15,987 bases of DNA, taken from the NCBI GenBank assembly GCA_036011305.1, contig DASCNA010000253.1, positions 1-15,987 on the forward strand, given 5' to 3'. The position numbers and the translations under genes are program-made. The notes beneath the pieces are model-generated. The model was not told where the DNA came from and ran no database searches. It saw nothing but the letters and a program-made list of their open reading frames with translations. Positions 6,791 through 15,643 of the stretch are shown piece by piece. The stretch's first letter is position 1. Each line of letters begins with the position of its first letter. This DNA comes from DASCNA01 sp036011305 (GTDB taxonomy: Bacteria; Verrucomicrobiota; Lentisphaeria; Victivallales; GWF2-38-69).

Positions 6791-9678
6791 TATGCAGCCT
6801 CTCTATATTTAATATAAGGAAGTCTTGTGTTTAAGTTCAGTGGAAACAAACCGTAAGGATTAATGTGCTCATATATTAACGGAGTCAGCGCTCTTTTATC
6901 TTCATCAGTTAATTTATTGATAAATTTCTTTTCGATTAAAACTTGCTGCAACATTAGTGTATTGACGTACACCATTGATAATTGTAATAAATGTAGTGAA
7001 AGTACAGATAATTCCTGAGCCTTTTCATGATTTGAAGTAATTTCACCTGAACGTCCATAAAATATAAATTTGCTTACTCCATTCCATAACTCTACAACAT
7101 TAAGACCTTCATGTATTTCCTGCCTTACTGATTCATCGATTAAGTAGTCGCACATAAAAATAGTTTTTATTACTTTTCCCAACTGAGATAATGCAAGATA
7201 AGTCGGATGTTTCAGATTATTTCTACTGAACCTCCGAAGTATTGATTCTGGGTCTGCATGTCCGCTTTTCATTGCAGAGGTGTATTTTACTATTTGAGTG
7301 TATTGTTCTTTTATTAGCTTCCAGTTTATAGTATCACCCAACACATGCTGTATATTTTCATATTTATTGTAATCTCCCAGTTCACTTTGAGCCAACTTCT
7401 GTTTATTTAAATTAGCCAATCTAGGCATTAAAGAAAAATTTAAAAGATGCGAGAAGGCAAATCCAATTTCACTTTGTCCGTGTGTATCTACGTAACTTTT
7501 ACGTACAGACATTTCAGTACAATGTTTTAAAACTCCCTCAATCATGGCTGCAACCTCAGAACTTGATACACTTTTAAGTTTGGAATAGATACAGCAGGCA
7601 TTTTTTTCTACGTGCCAGTAGATCATAACTCCCCGGCCTCCATAACGGTTATGGAATTCTGAAATCATGTTTTGATAATAAGCAGAAAACTGAGTTGAAT
7701 CGCAGGCAACTGCTACTGGATCTTCTCCCCATACCTCAGGTAATCTTATTCGAAATAAATCATTGCATATTTTACCAACTGCATTTTTTAAATTGTCTGA
7801 TGTTATGAAATAGTTTTTTATATGCCTTAGTTGATCGTATGTAATTTGAGGATTACCGACACGCATATGCTTTAGCCCAATGTTAGTACCTAGACCATAA
7901 AGAACAAGTAAAATTCTTTCTGTCAGTTCTTTTGAATCTAAGTATGTTCTATCTCCATATGAAATAAAGTCATTGGTAAAATTCACTTCCATCTGAACTT
8001 CTTTTAGAACATCGATAAGGTTTGTATCCTGCCATTTATCCTGCAAACATTTTTTTATAGAAGCAATATTTTGTGATTCTACTTGAGGAGTTAATGGAGT
8101 TACTACAATACGACCGCCATGCTTATCAGTAATTTTAACTTTAGTATTTGACGGAATATCTTTATTAAATCTATTCAATGCATCAGTTAATTTTTCTTTT
8201 AAGCCTTCAATAAAAACATCCGCTTCCAATGGTTGATTCAGTTCATCAAAATATTCTTGCTTGTTTTCATCAAAGTCTTTTGGTAAATCTTCGTCTGGAT
8301 TGCGATGCTTAAAAGAATTTTCTATCCATATTTCTCGGCACTTTATTCTGTCGCTAAGTTTTTTTAATAAATAAACTTCATAGCAAATTCTTTTTACTTT
8401 TCCGCTATTTTTATCAATAATTCTTTGTTGCCATTTCTGCGGAAGAAATGATAGTGGAACATCTTCTTCATCAGGAAAGTATTTTTTACCGCTTTTGAAA
8501 TATTTTTTTATTAGAATAAGACCATCAAGAATAGGTTGATAATCATTATTAGTTGATTTAAAAGTAATATTATCAAGAAGAGGAAGAAACATGCGCCTGT
8601 AATATCCAGCATAAGAACTTCTTATTTGCTGATGTAGTATTCTTTGGTATTTAGATCCTTTGGATTTATACTCCTCAACTATATTTTTAAGTTTTTCTTT
8701 AGCTGCTATAGGAAATATCACATTACGAATAGACATATCCGGCTCTGAAAGACAAGCCTCAGCTATATGAAATAGTATAGTTTCTTTTCCATATACTTTT
8801 TTAATATCATTAATGAGCTTTTTTACTATTCGTCTTTCTGATTTATGAATAATATTACCTGTAATACGGATAAACATATCAATTATTCTATCAGTTATTT
8901 GCAATTTTCTTGTATGGCAATAAATAATTAAGAGAGCACATCTTTCATTATCACTCATTTCTTTTAAGTGACTTGGTTTAAAACGAGTAAAAGCATTGGC
9001 ATAATCTGATATCTTTTTATCTTGAAGAAAAGTTGCTGGAGAAATATTAATATCTAAACTGTTAATTATTGATAACTGTTTTACTAAATGCAACATTGAG
9101 TCCAAAGAGGGATCAGTATAATCTTTATTTATCCAACCAAGAAAAGATAAACCTTCTGAATAAGGTAGCAGTAAACCGTTCAACATAGCTTCCTGGCTAT
9201 CAGAAAGGACTTTCCTTAAGTTTGAGAATAGTTCAAATTCATAACTTTTGATGGCTGATCTAATAACCCTACACATTGTTTTCTTTTTGAAAGGTTCGAT
9301 GCCCCTAGTTTTTAGATAACTTACAGATAAAAGCTTTATTTGATCTTCTGTTAAATTTTTACTGGAAAGAAGGCTTTTCTTTATCCATTTTTTCAGTTCT
9401 GCATAATGTTCTTTAGTAGAATGTGATGTTCTTAAGTATCCTCTAATGATTGAATAAAAATTATCATATGTTCTTTCCGATACTGTGTTTATTTCAACAG
9501 GTACATTTATTTTTTTTGCTATTTCTAAAATAATAGCTTCAGAAATAGTGTTAAAACCTTTTATGAACGTATGTGTGCTTTGGTAGCTTTTCAATAATAA
9601 AGCAAAAATCAATCTATTTGATTTTTGCCGTTTCATTATAAGCTTGATTTCATGTGGAGTAAACGTTGTGCTTATCAT
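6790..9678 (-). CDS. tnpA: Tn3-family transposase
   Basis: This 962-residue DDE transposase binds the inverted repeats and carries out replicative transposition through a cointegrate. The N-terminal part (STTFTPHEIKLI onward) resembles the DNA-binding DUF4158 region of Tn3 transposases. The catalytic domain shows D about 659 (CDSTQF), D about 730 (YVDTHGQSE) and an acidic HEKAQE stretch at about 884-889 where the catalytic Glu of the family lies. Length is slightly below Tn3 TnpA (about 1,000). ATG at 9678 has AAGG seven bases upstream. The gene is intact and diverges from the cargo gene across 135 bp. Confidence 0.95.
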   Translation of the reverse strand: MISTTFTPHEIKLIMKRQKSNRLIFALLLKSYQSTHTFIKGFNTISEAIILEIAKKINVPVEINTVSERTYDNFYSIIRGYLRTSHSTKEHYAELKKWIKKSLLSSKNLTEDQIKLLSVSYLKTRGIEPFKKKTMCRVIRSAIKSYEFELFSNLRKVLSDSQEAMLNGLLLPYSEGLSFLGWINKDYTDPSLDSMLHLVKQLSIINSLDINISPATFLQDKKISDYANAFTRFKPSHLKEMSDNERCALLIIYCHTRKLQITDRIIDMFIRITGNIIHKSERRIVKKLINDIKKVYGKETILFHIAEACLSEPDMSIRNVIFPIAAKEKLKNIVEEYKSKGSKYQRILHQQIRSSYAGYYRRMFLPLLDNITFKSTNNDYQPILDGLILIKKYFKSGKKYFPDEEDVPLSFLPQKWQQRIIDKNSGKVKRICYEVYLLKKLSDRIKCREIWIENSFKHRNPDEDLPKDFDENKQEYFDELNQPLEADVFIEGLKEKLTDALNRFNKDIPSNTKVKITDKHGGRIVVTPLTPQVESQNIASIKKCLQDKWQDTNLIDVLKEVQMEVNFTNDFISYGDRTYLDSKELTERILLVLYGLGTNIGLKHMRVGNPQITYDQLRHIKNYFITSDNLKNAVGKICNDLFRIRLPEVWGEDPVAVACDSTQFSAYYQNMISEFHNRYGGRGVMIYWHVEKNACCIYSKLKSVSSSEVAAMIEGVLKHCTEMSVRKSYVDTHGQSEIGFAFSHLLNFSLMPRLANLNKQKLAQSELGDYNKYENIQHVLGDTINWKLIKEQYTQIVKYTSAMKSGHADPESILRRFSRNNLKHPTYLALSQLGKVIKTIFMCDYLIDESVRQEIHEGLNVVELWNGVSKFIFYGRSGEITSNHEKAQELSVLSLHLLQLSMVYVNTLMLQQVLIEKKFINKLTDEDKRALTPLIYEHINPYGLFPLNLNTRLPYIKYREAA

Positions 9679-9813
9679 TATTAAACCTTGTAAAAATCAG
9701 TTCCTGTTTCTATAAGAGGCGGTATAAAATTCAATATTATTTTATGAAATCTGTTGTAATATCATTCAAATAATACTTAATTACAACCACTAATTAATAT
9801 AAGGAACTATTAA
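9679..9813. promoter_or_regulatory. Divergent promoter region, candidate recombination site
   Basis: This is the only sizeable noncoding stretch of the transposon away from its ends, so it must hold promoters for the transposase and the cargo gene. It contains TTGTAAT (9754-9760) and its inverse ATTACAA (9780-9786), and an inverted TATTATTT/AAATAATA pair (9735-9742, 9768-9775). Such arms could be part of a resolution site for the tyrosine recombinase, but arm lengths and spacing are not decisive. AAGGAA at 9801-9806 is the ribosome binding site for the cargo gene. Confidence 0.4.
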
Positions 9814-12800
9814 ATGTTAACAAATAGAATTTTTAATAATCACATACTCGTCATTGAAATAGAAGGAAAAATAAATTACAAAAAACTTGATGAATCAATT
9901 AGTAAATATACTCAAAAGCAGGCAAAAATAGTAACCAATATTAATATTGAAAGTGTTTCTAAACTAGCTGAAGATGATTTACGTATACCTACATTAGAAA
10001 TTATAAAAGCATCATCAAATAATAGAATTAAAGAGATTATAACCAATGCTAATCAGTATTTTGGTCTGCGGAAAAAGCATTTACCACAATTTAAATTAAT
10101 AAAATTTACAAAGAAAAAGCATTTTCTTCTTTTTAACTTTCAATGTGTTAGAAACAAATATATCAATAATGAAGTTCAGGATATTTTTGATCTATACTTT
10201 GAAGACTGGCATCAGGAAAAATTAAGAATTCATTACTCTGAATATGAATACTGGCTAAAAATCGAAAAAAAAGAACCAAATATTTATAAACAGAAAGATT
10301 ATTGGGGAAAAACATTATCAGGACACATAACACCAATTGCATTGCCAACAGACTTTCCACGTCCTCCATTGTTGGGCTATAAAGGTGCACATATCAATTT
10401 CAGCATTGATGGCAAACGATATCAAAACCTTCTTAATTACTCTAAGAGAGTGCATTCTGATCCATCCATTATTATCTTTACTATCTATAATATTCTTATT
10501 TCTAAAGCATCAGAAAAAGAAGACTTAATTATAGGGTTCCCTATTCTCGGGGAAATGGGAAATGATACAGAAATATCTAAACATTTGAATTTCATTATTA
10601 ACCGTCTTCCTATACGCAATAAAATAGAAAAAGGTAAAACATTTTCTTATCTTTTAAATGAAGTAAAACATAAAGTACTAGAAGCATTTAGAAATCAGAA
10701 TTACCCAATATCAGAACTTTATTTTGAACTGGATATAGACCATGACCCAAGTTATTCATTTCTTTTTAATTTAGCTTTTTCATGGTTTAATAAGAAAACA
10801 GAAAAAAGAAAAGAAAAGTCAACCGTAGGAACATATGTTTTTGAAAACAGAAAAGTTCTTTTCGATATTTTTTTTAAGGGTACCGAAGCTAAAAATAAAT
10901 TCAACATATCAATTGAATATTCAACACTCCTTTTCAAAAAATCAACTATTATCCGCTTTAAAGAAAGATTCCTTACCCTCATAGATGATATTTTAAAGAA
11001 TGATGAAAAGAAAATTGAAGATATAGAAATATTCTTTCCTGATGAAAAAAGCAAAATATTAAACATATTTAATAATACGGAAATAGATTACCCGAAAAAT
11101 AGAACTGCAATCGATATATTTAGAGAAACAGCAAAGAATAAAAAACATTGTATTGCTGTGGTGCACAACGAAAAACAACTTACCTACAATGAACTTAATA
11201 TTCAGTCAGAAAATCTTGCTAGTTTATTAAGAAGCAAAGGGATCGGAAACGGAGATATTGTCGGGATACTCCTTAAGCCTGGAGTAGAAATTATTGTTTC
11301 AATTTTTGGTGTTTTAAAAACAGGCGCGGCATATGTTCCAATTTCAAGTGAATACCCTAGTAGCAGAATAAAATATATGCTTGAAGATAGCAACTCTCCT
11401 ATCCTCATTACATCAAAAGAACTGGTAGCAAAGGAAGTTGAATCAAATCTTCAAGCTAAAGTTTTAGATATTCACAATATTGACCTTTCAGAAGACAAAC
11501 AGCTTAAACTTGAGATAAATATATCACCAGATGATCCTGCATATGTAATTTATACATCCGGCTCTACAGGAAAACCAAAAGGTGTTATAATAAAACACAT
11601 ATCATTAATAAATATATGCATGTGGCACATAAAAGAATTTAATGTTACAGAGAATGACAACTGCACTAAGTATGCAGGAGTTGCCTTTGATGCATCCGTG
11701 TGGGAAATTTTCCCCACCATTTTGGCTGGGGCATCTCTACACATTATTCCAGATGAAATCAAACTCAATCTTGGACAGCTTAATAACTATTACAATAATA
11801 ATCAGATAACTGTATCTTTCCTTCCAACTCAATTTGCAGAGATATTTATGAGGACTGATATAAAACATCTAAAGACATTGTTAATTGGTGGAGATAAGCT
11901 TAAGAATTACCTGCCCCAAAAATATAATATTGTTAATGCATATGGACCTACAGAAACAACAATCCTTGCAACAACGTTTAGAGTAGATAAGAAATATGAT
12001 AACATTCCAATAGGAAAACCGGTTTCAAACTACAAAGTATATATTGTTGATAACTCAAATAAACTTAAACCAATTGGTTTTTCGGGCGAAATCTGTATAT
12101 CAGGCATTGGCCTTGCAAAAGGTTACCTGAATAGAGAACAGCTTACAAAAGAAAAATTTATAACAAATCCGTTTGCAACTGAAGAGCAAGGTAAAAATGG
12201 CTATGACCGGCTATATAAAACCGGAGATCTGGGAAGATGGCTTCCAGATGGCAATATAGAATTTTTAGGAAGAAAAGATTTCCAGGTAAAGGTTAGAGGA
12301 TATAGAATAGAGCTTGGCGAAATAGAAAATAAAATTAAATCCTGTGCGTACATAAGAGGAAATACTGTAATTGCCAGAACTAGCAGTGATGGACAGAAAT
12401 ACTTGTGCGCCTTTTATACAAAAAAAGAAGATTTTGACATAAATATACTTAAAAGAACATTAGCTAAAACACTTCCGGACTATATGATTCCGTCATCATT
12501 TATTGAAATAGATGAAATACCAATAACGGCAAACGGGAAAGTCGATACAATAAAACTTGAGCAATATAAAGAAGAATTTACAGTAAGAGAATATCTTCCT
12601 CCTGTTAATGACAGTGAAAACATTATCTGTAATGTATGGAGTAACATACTGGGAATAAAAATTGGACGGATAAATAACTTCTTTTTATCAGGAGGTAACT
12701 CTCTTAAAGCAATAACAGCAGTATCGGAGCTTCAAAAAGATTTTGATATCAGTATAAACAGCATTTTTGAGTTTCAAAGTCCAAAATCTCTATCAAAACA

Positions 12801-14100
12801 GCTAAAACGCAAAACAATAAATTTAAAAGAAAGTCTGGACAACCTTAAAGTTGAAATAAGGAATATGGATATAGAAGTTTCAAAATACAAAGAAACAGAA
12901 GACTATAAGAAGATTATCTCAGAATACACAGAAAGAATCAATCAATATGAAAATATTGATCTTAGCACTGAAAATAATTATAAACACATACTCTTAACTG
13001 GTGGAACAGGCTATCTGGGAAGCTATTTGATTTATTATATTTATACAACCACTAATGCAAATATTTACCTGACAGTAAGGGGTAAAGACCAGAGGGAATC
13101 AGAAGGTCGATTGAAACATAAACTAAAATATTATTTTGGAACTTTATTAGTTGAAGCTGAAGACTTTTCCAAAAGAATACATATTCTTAATTCTAATTTG
13201 GAAAAACCGAAGCTTGGCCTTACATCTGAAGATCATAAAAATTTATCAGATAAAATTGATGTTATTATTCATGCTGCTGCTAACGTAAGCCATTATGGAG
13301 AGTACTCAAAGTATTATGCTTCAAACTTGCAATCTACACTTAACCTACTTCAATTTGCTGGAGAAGGAATAAAAAAAGACCTGAATTATATCTCAACAAG
13401 AGATGTTGTCGAGCAGGGGCATATAGAAAGCCATAGTTTTTATGTTCTGTCCGAATATGATACTCAAGAAAAGTTAAAACAGAAATATCCCAACAATTAT
13501 ATTAAAACAAAATATGAAGCAGAAAATGCAGTTATAGAGGCAAGAAAAAGAGATTTAAATACCAACATATTTAGATTGGGTAATTTAGTTTTTAATACAA
13601 AAAACGGTGGTTTTCAGGAAAACATCTCTACGAATGCCTTTTTTATTATGCTGAAAGCATTTGTTAAAACAGGTATTATTAATTCGTTAATTGATAAAGC
13701 AGAATTGTCTTATATAGACACAACAGCCAAAGGAATTCTTGCATTATATAATAAAACAAATTTAAAAAACGAAATATACCACCTGTATAATTTCAAAAAA
13801 GAAAAGTTATCAGATATTGTTGTAGATAAATATCTTTTTCTTGGTATTCAAAAATTAAATTTGGATGATTTCTTTGATAAAATTTTTGCCTTATATGATG
13901 ATCCTAAAATGAACACTTATGTTAGAGATATATTAACACATTTGGGATTATTTGATCAACTCAACACTACATATTTCGAAGTATTAAATGATAAGACTGA
14001 ATATTTATTAAGTAAATGTGGTGTTGTCTGGCATTCTCTTAAAAATATTGGCTATAATAAAATGGATAGATTATTATTAGAAACCATTACTCAAGTATAA
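9814..14100 (+). CDS. Single-module NRPS-like enzyme, C*-A-T-reductase
   Basis: This 1,428-residue enzyme should adenylate one amino acid, load it on a carrier arm and release it by NAD(P)H reduction. Residues 1-420 resemble a condensation domain, but the HHxxxDG motif reads QCVRNKY (110-116), so it is probably inactive. The adenylation domain has YTSGSTGKPKG (580-590), NAYGPTETT (708-716), YKTGDLGRW (801-809) and NGKVD (about 907). Aligned by eye to GrsA, the pocket residues read D-A-W-F-L-G-A-I-L-K, closest to Leu-type codes. The carrier Ser is S963 (SGGNSLKA). The C-terminal SDR-type thioester reductase has TGGTGYLG (from about 1062) and YIKTK (Y1229, K1233). The layout recalls Lys2-like aminoadipate reductases. 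A phosphopantetheinyl transferase must be supplied from elsewhere. ATG 9814 has AAGGAA upstream. It is the transposon's only cargo. Confidence 0.93.
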   Translation: MLTNRIFNNHILVIEIEGKINYKKLDESISKYTQKQAKIVTNINIESVSKLAEDDLRIPTLEIIKASSNNRIKEIITNANQYFGLRKKHLPQFKLIKFTKKKHFLLFNFQCVRNKYINNEVQDIFDLYFEDWHQEKLRIHYSEYEYWLKIEKKEPNIYKQKDYWGKTLSGHITPIALPTDFPRPPLLGYKGAHINFSIDGKRYQNLLNYSKRVHSDPSIIIFTIYNILISKASEKEDLIIGFPILGEMGNDTEISKHLNFIINRLPIRNKIEKGKTFSYLLNEVKHKVLEAFRNQNYPISELYFELDIDHDPSYSFLFNLAFSWFNKKTEKRKEKSTVGTYVFENRKVLFDIFFKGTEAKNKFNISIEYSTLLFKKSTIIRFKERFLTLIDDILKNDEKKIEDIEIFFPDEKSKILNIFNNTEIDYPKNRTAIDIFRETAKNKKHCIAVVHNEKQLTYNELNIQSENLASLLRSKGIGNGDIVGILLKPGVEIIVSIFGVLKTGAAYVPISSEYPSSRIKYMLEDSNSPILITSKELVAKEVESNLQAKVLDIHNIDLSEDKQLKLEINISPDDPAYVIYTSGSTGKPKGVIIKHISLINICMWHIKEFNVTENDNCTKYAGVAFDASVWEIFPTILAGASLHIIPDEIKLNLGQLNNYYNNNQITVSFLPTQFAEIFMRTDIKHLKTLLIGGDKLKNYLPQKYNIVNAYGPTETTILATTFRVDKKYDNIPIGKPVSNYKVYIVDNSNKLKPIGFSGEICISGIGLAKGYLNREQLTKEKFITNPFATEEQGKNGYDRLYKTGDLGRWLPDGNIEFLGRKDFQVKVRGYRIELGEIENKIKSCAYIRGNTVIARTSSDGQKYLCAFYTKKEDFDINILKRTLAKTLPDYMIPSSFIEIDEIPITANGKVDTIKLEQYKEEFTVREYLPPVNDSENIICNVWSNILGIKIGRINNFFLSGGNSLKAITAVSELQKDFDISINSIFEFQSPKSLSKQLKRKTINLKESLDNLKVEIRNMDIEVSKYKETEDYKKIISEYTERINQYENIDLSTENNYKHILLTGGTGYLGSYLIYYIYTTTNANIYLTVRGKDQRESEGRLKHKLKYYFGTLLVEAEDFSKRIHILNSNLEKPKLGLTSEDHKNLSDKIDVIIHAAANVSHYGEYSKYYASNLQSTLNLLQFAGEGIKKDLNYISTRDVVEQGHIESHSFYVLSEYDTQEKLKQKYPNNYIKTKYEAENAVIEARKRDLNTNIFRLGNLVFNTKNGGFQENISTNAFFIMLKAFVKTGIINSLIDKAELSYIDTTAKGILALYNKTNLKNEIYHLYNFKKEKLSDIVVDKYLFLGIQKLNLDDFFDKIFALYDDPKMNTYVRDILTHLGLFDQLNTTYFEVLNDKTEYLLSKCGVVWHSLKNIGYNKMDRLLLETITQV

Positions 14101-14110
14101 TATTTTATGA

Positions 14111-14155
14111 AAATTTCAGTATTGCGTCAGAGCGCAGTTTCCTTACCCATAGGCC
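14111..14155 (-). repeat. Right terminal inverted repeat of Tn3-family element
   Basis: The inverse of 6046-6090 with five mismatches, ending CCTTACCCATAGGCC at the outer boundary. It begins 10 bp after the stop codon of the cargo gene. Confidence 0.92.
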
Positions 14156-14160
14156 TACAA
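14156..14160. repeat. 5-bp target site duplication, right copy
   Basis: TACAA immediately follows the right inverted repeat and equals 6041-6045. Confidence 0.9.
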
Positions 14161-14948
14161 GGTCGTCAACTTCTTTAGGAGCTTATCTTAAATATCTTTA
14201 TACCATGGCAAATTTACATTATTACAGGCCAGATAAGAATAACTCAATAAGCCATGCATTCAAAATATTTTACCATATTATAAATAACTCTGAATCAATT
14301 ATAGATGATATGCCGGCAAAAGATGTGCTTTTTTCACTCAACCCAGGATTCAAGAATAAAGATATTCCAGCAACTAAAGTAAAATACCCTATAATTATCG
14401 GCTCTATAGAATATTTAGTTAAGCATAAAAGTGTTTATAAGCTTAAGATTAAAGGTTTAGATAAACCTATTTATGTTAATAATGATGCTTATAAAAACAT
14501 AGATAATTCTTCAAGTCATAGAATTTTTAATGATGAAAAGCTGGAAGGCTATGATATTGCCATACTACAAGTTGGAAGAAGATATTTTAAAAATGAAAGC
14601 TGTATCCTAACTTGTGTTGGAATAAATTTTGATATTCTAACTTTAGATAAAAATCTACTGACATTTGATTCATACCACGAGTATTCTTTTGGAAATTATC
14701 TTGTAGAGTCTAAAAGAGATTTCATTAAAGATATATCATATATAGATACAAAGAATTTTACGCCTGACTATATTCTTCGTGATACTTGCCCCGAAACATA
14801 TGTTGAGATTTGGGGAATGAATACAGATGATTATTTAACTAGAAAGCAAGAAAAATTAAACCTATACAATGAAATTGAAAATCCACTATTGGAATGGGAG
14901 CCAACTAAAGAGAAAAATTTCCCTGAACTTCCTAAGAAATATTCTTAG
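14161..14948 (+). pseudogene. DUF1173 protein, C-terminal part (split by transposon)
   Basis: This is the remainder of the gene starting at 5646. Joined at the TACAA, the frame runs through ARG-SSTSLGAYLKYLYTM without a stop into MANLHYYRP and on to the TAA at 14946-14948. The junction residues suit the DUF1173 consensus of a short Leu/Tyr-rich helix before an Asn/Trp-Pro stretch. An ATG at 14205 would give a 247-residue separate protein, but it has no ribosome binding site at a normal distance (AGGAG is 24 nt away), so it is probably not translated as such unless by read-through from the cargo gene, which points the same way. Confidence 0.8.
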
Positions 14949-14979
14949 TTTTACCCGTTGTGAAAAATATTTAAAAGAA

Positions 14980-15270
14980 TCATACAAACTCAATTTTGAG
15001 ATGTTTTCCACAGGCTTCAGCATAATGCTTAATCGTGGATAACTTTGGTGAATGTTCTTTTAAATATTCAATGCTTTCCAGCCTGCTTAAATTACTTCTA
15101 CTGGTATTCATTACACTTGCAAGATCTTCTAAAGTTAAACCAGCTTCCATTCTCATTTTTATTAAATTTTTTCTAAGTTCATGTGTAACTTTTAATTTTT
15201 CATATTCAGTTCGAACTTTAGTATTTCTTAAAGCCTCTCTTTTAAAATCATCAAATTTAGGTCTAAACAT
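14980..15270 (-). CDS. XRE-family antitoxin (HigA-like)
   Basis: This 96-residue protein has a helical N-terminal part (about 1-40) and a Cro/C1-type helix-turn-helix at about 46-66 (LTLEDLASVMNTSRSNLSRL), then a helix ending in HLKIEFV. Antitoxins of this layout pair with Gp49/HigB-type toxins, neutralise them and repress their own operon. The gene overlaps the 3' end of the toxin gene by 8 bp and has a strong GGAGG seven bases before the ATG. Toxin-first order is typical of higBA. The operator is probably the palindrome at 15604-15631. Confidence 0.88.
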   Translation of the reverse strand: MFRPKFDDFKREALRNTKVRTEYEKLKVTHELRKNLIKMRMEAGLTLEDLASVMNTSRSNLSRLESIEYLKEHSPKLSTIKHYAEACGKHLKIEFV

Positions 15271-15589
15271 TTTTAACCTCCATCATTCTTTTTAAAGCTA
15301 TATCCATTTCTTTTTTAGGCGTTTTTTGTGTTTTCTTAATAAATGAATGTAAAATAATAATAACTTTACCCTTTTTATAACAAAAAAAACTTCTACCAAT
15401 TCCTTCTCTGCCTTTAGCTCTTATTTCAAATAAACCTTTAGATAAGGGCTTTGTGTATGGTTCTCCAAGATTTGGACCTAATTCAATCATTATATCCATA
15501 ATATCAATCAATTTTGCCTGAATTTTTTCTGGAAATTGATATATCTCTTTTTTTACTTTTTCACTATAAAATTCAATTGACCATTTCAT
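15263..15589 (-). CDS. RelE/HigB-type toxin (phage Gp49-like)
   Basis: This 108-residue basic protein matches the Gp49/HigB-type toxin pattern: KKEIYQFPEKIQAKL in helix 1, PYTKPLSKGLFEIRAKG in the middle, then RSFFCYKKGKVIIILHSFIKKTQKTP, with Arg/Lys/His residues in the usual RNase positions. Family members cleave ribosome-bound mRNA. I use ATG 15589 because AGGTG (15596-15600) is at proper spacing; a GTG at 15598 would place the start inside that ribosome binding site. It is the first gene of the operon with the antitoxin and probably helps keep the element in the host. Confidence 0.88.
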   Translation of the reverse strand: MKWSIEFYSEKVKKEIYQFPEKIQAKLIDIMDIMIELGPNLGEPYTKPLSKGLFEIRAKGREGIGRSFFCYKKGKVIIILHSFIKKTQKTPKKEMDIALKRMMEVKNV

Positions 15590-15603
15590 ATTAATCACCT
15601 ATT

Positions 15604-15631
15604 ATAATGTTATCATACATGATAACATTAT
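15604..15631. promoter_or_regulatory. Operator palindrome of toxin-antitoxin operon
   Basis: ATAATGTTATCAT (15604-15616) and ATGATAACATTAT (15619-15631) form a perfect inverted repeat with 13-bp arms and a 2-bp spacer, directly upstream of the toxin gene. On the minus strand it contains TATGAT (15612-15617), a possible -10, and abuts TATAAT (15601-15606). This is the expected site for antitoxin autoregulation. Confidence 0.8.
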
Positions 15632-15643
15632 CAAGTATTTGAA

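Larger units (their letters stand above)
6046..14155. mobile_element. Tn3-family transposon with NRPS-like cargo
   Basis: An 8,110-bp element is bounded by 45-bp imperfect inverted repeats and a perfect TACAA duplication. It holds a tyrosine recombinase gene and a Tn3-type transposase gene (minus strand, coupled) and one cargo gene (plus strand) filling the right half up to 10 bp from the right repeat. Having a transposase and a tyrosine rather than serine recombinase recalls Tn4430/Tn5401 (TnpI). No ancillary resistance or toxin genes are seen. It interrupts a DUF1173 gene without any other loss of sequence, indicating a simple, probably recent insertion. The repeats start GGCC instead of the frequent GGGG of Tn3-like ends. 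Confidence 0.93.

Noticed and set aside
10163..11768. Several short open frames on both strands inside the NRPS-like gene
   Set aside because: They overlap conserved adenylation and condensation motifs in the main frame and have composition typical of shadows.
14205..14948. An independent 247-residue gene starting at ATG 14205
   Set aside because: The frame continues upstream to the transposon junction and joins the 5646 gene exactly; no ribosome binding site lies near 14205.
15263..15598. Toxin start at GTG 15598
   Set aside because: The GTG is part of the AGGTG that serves as ribosome binding site for the ATG at 15589.
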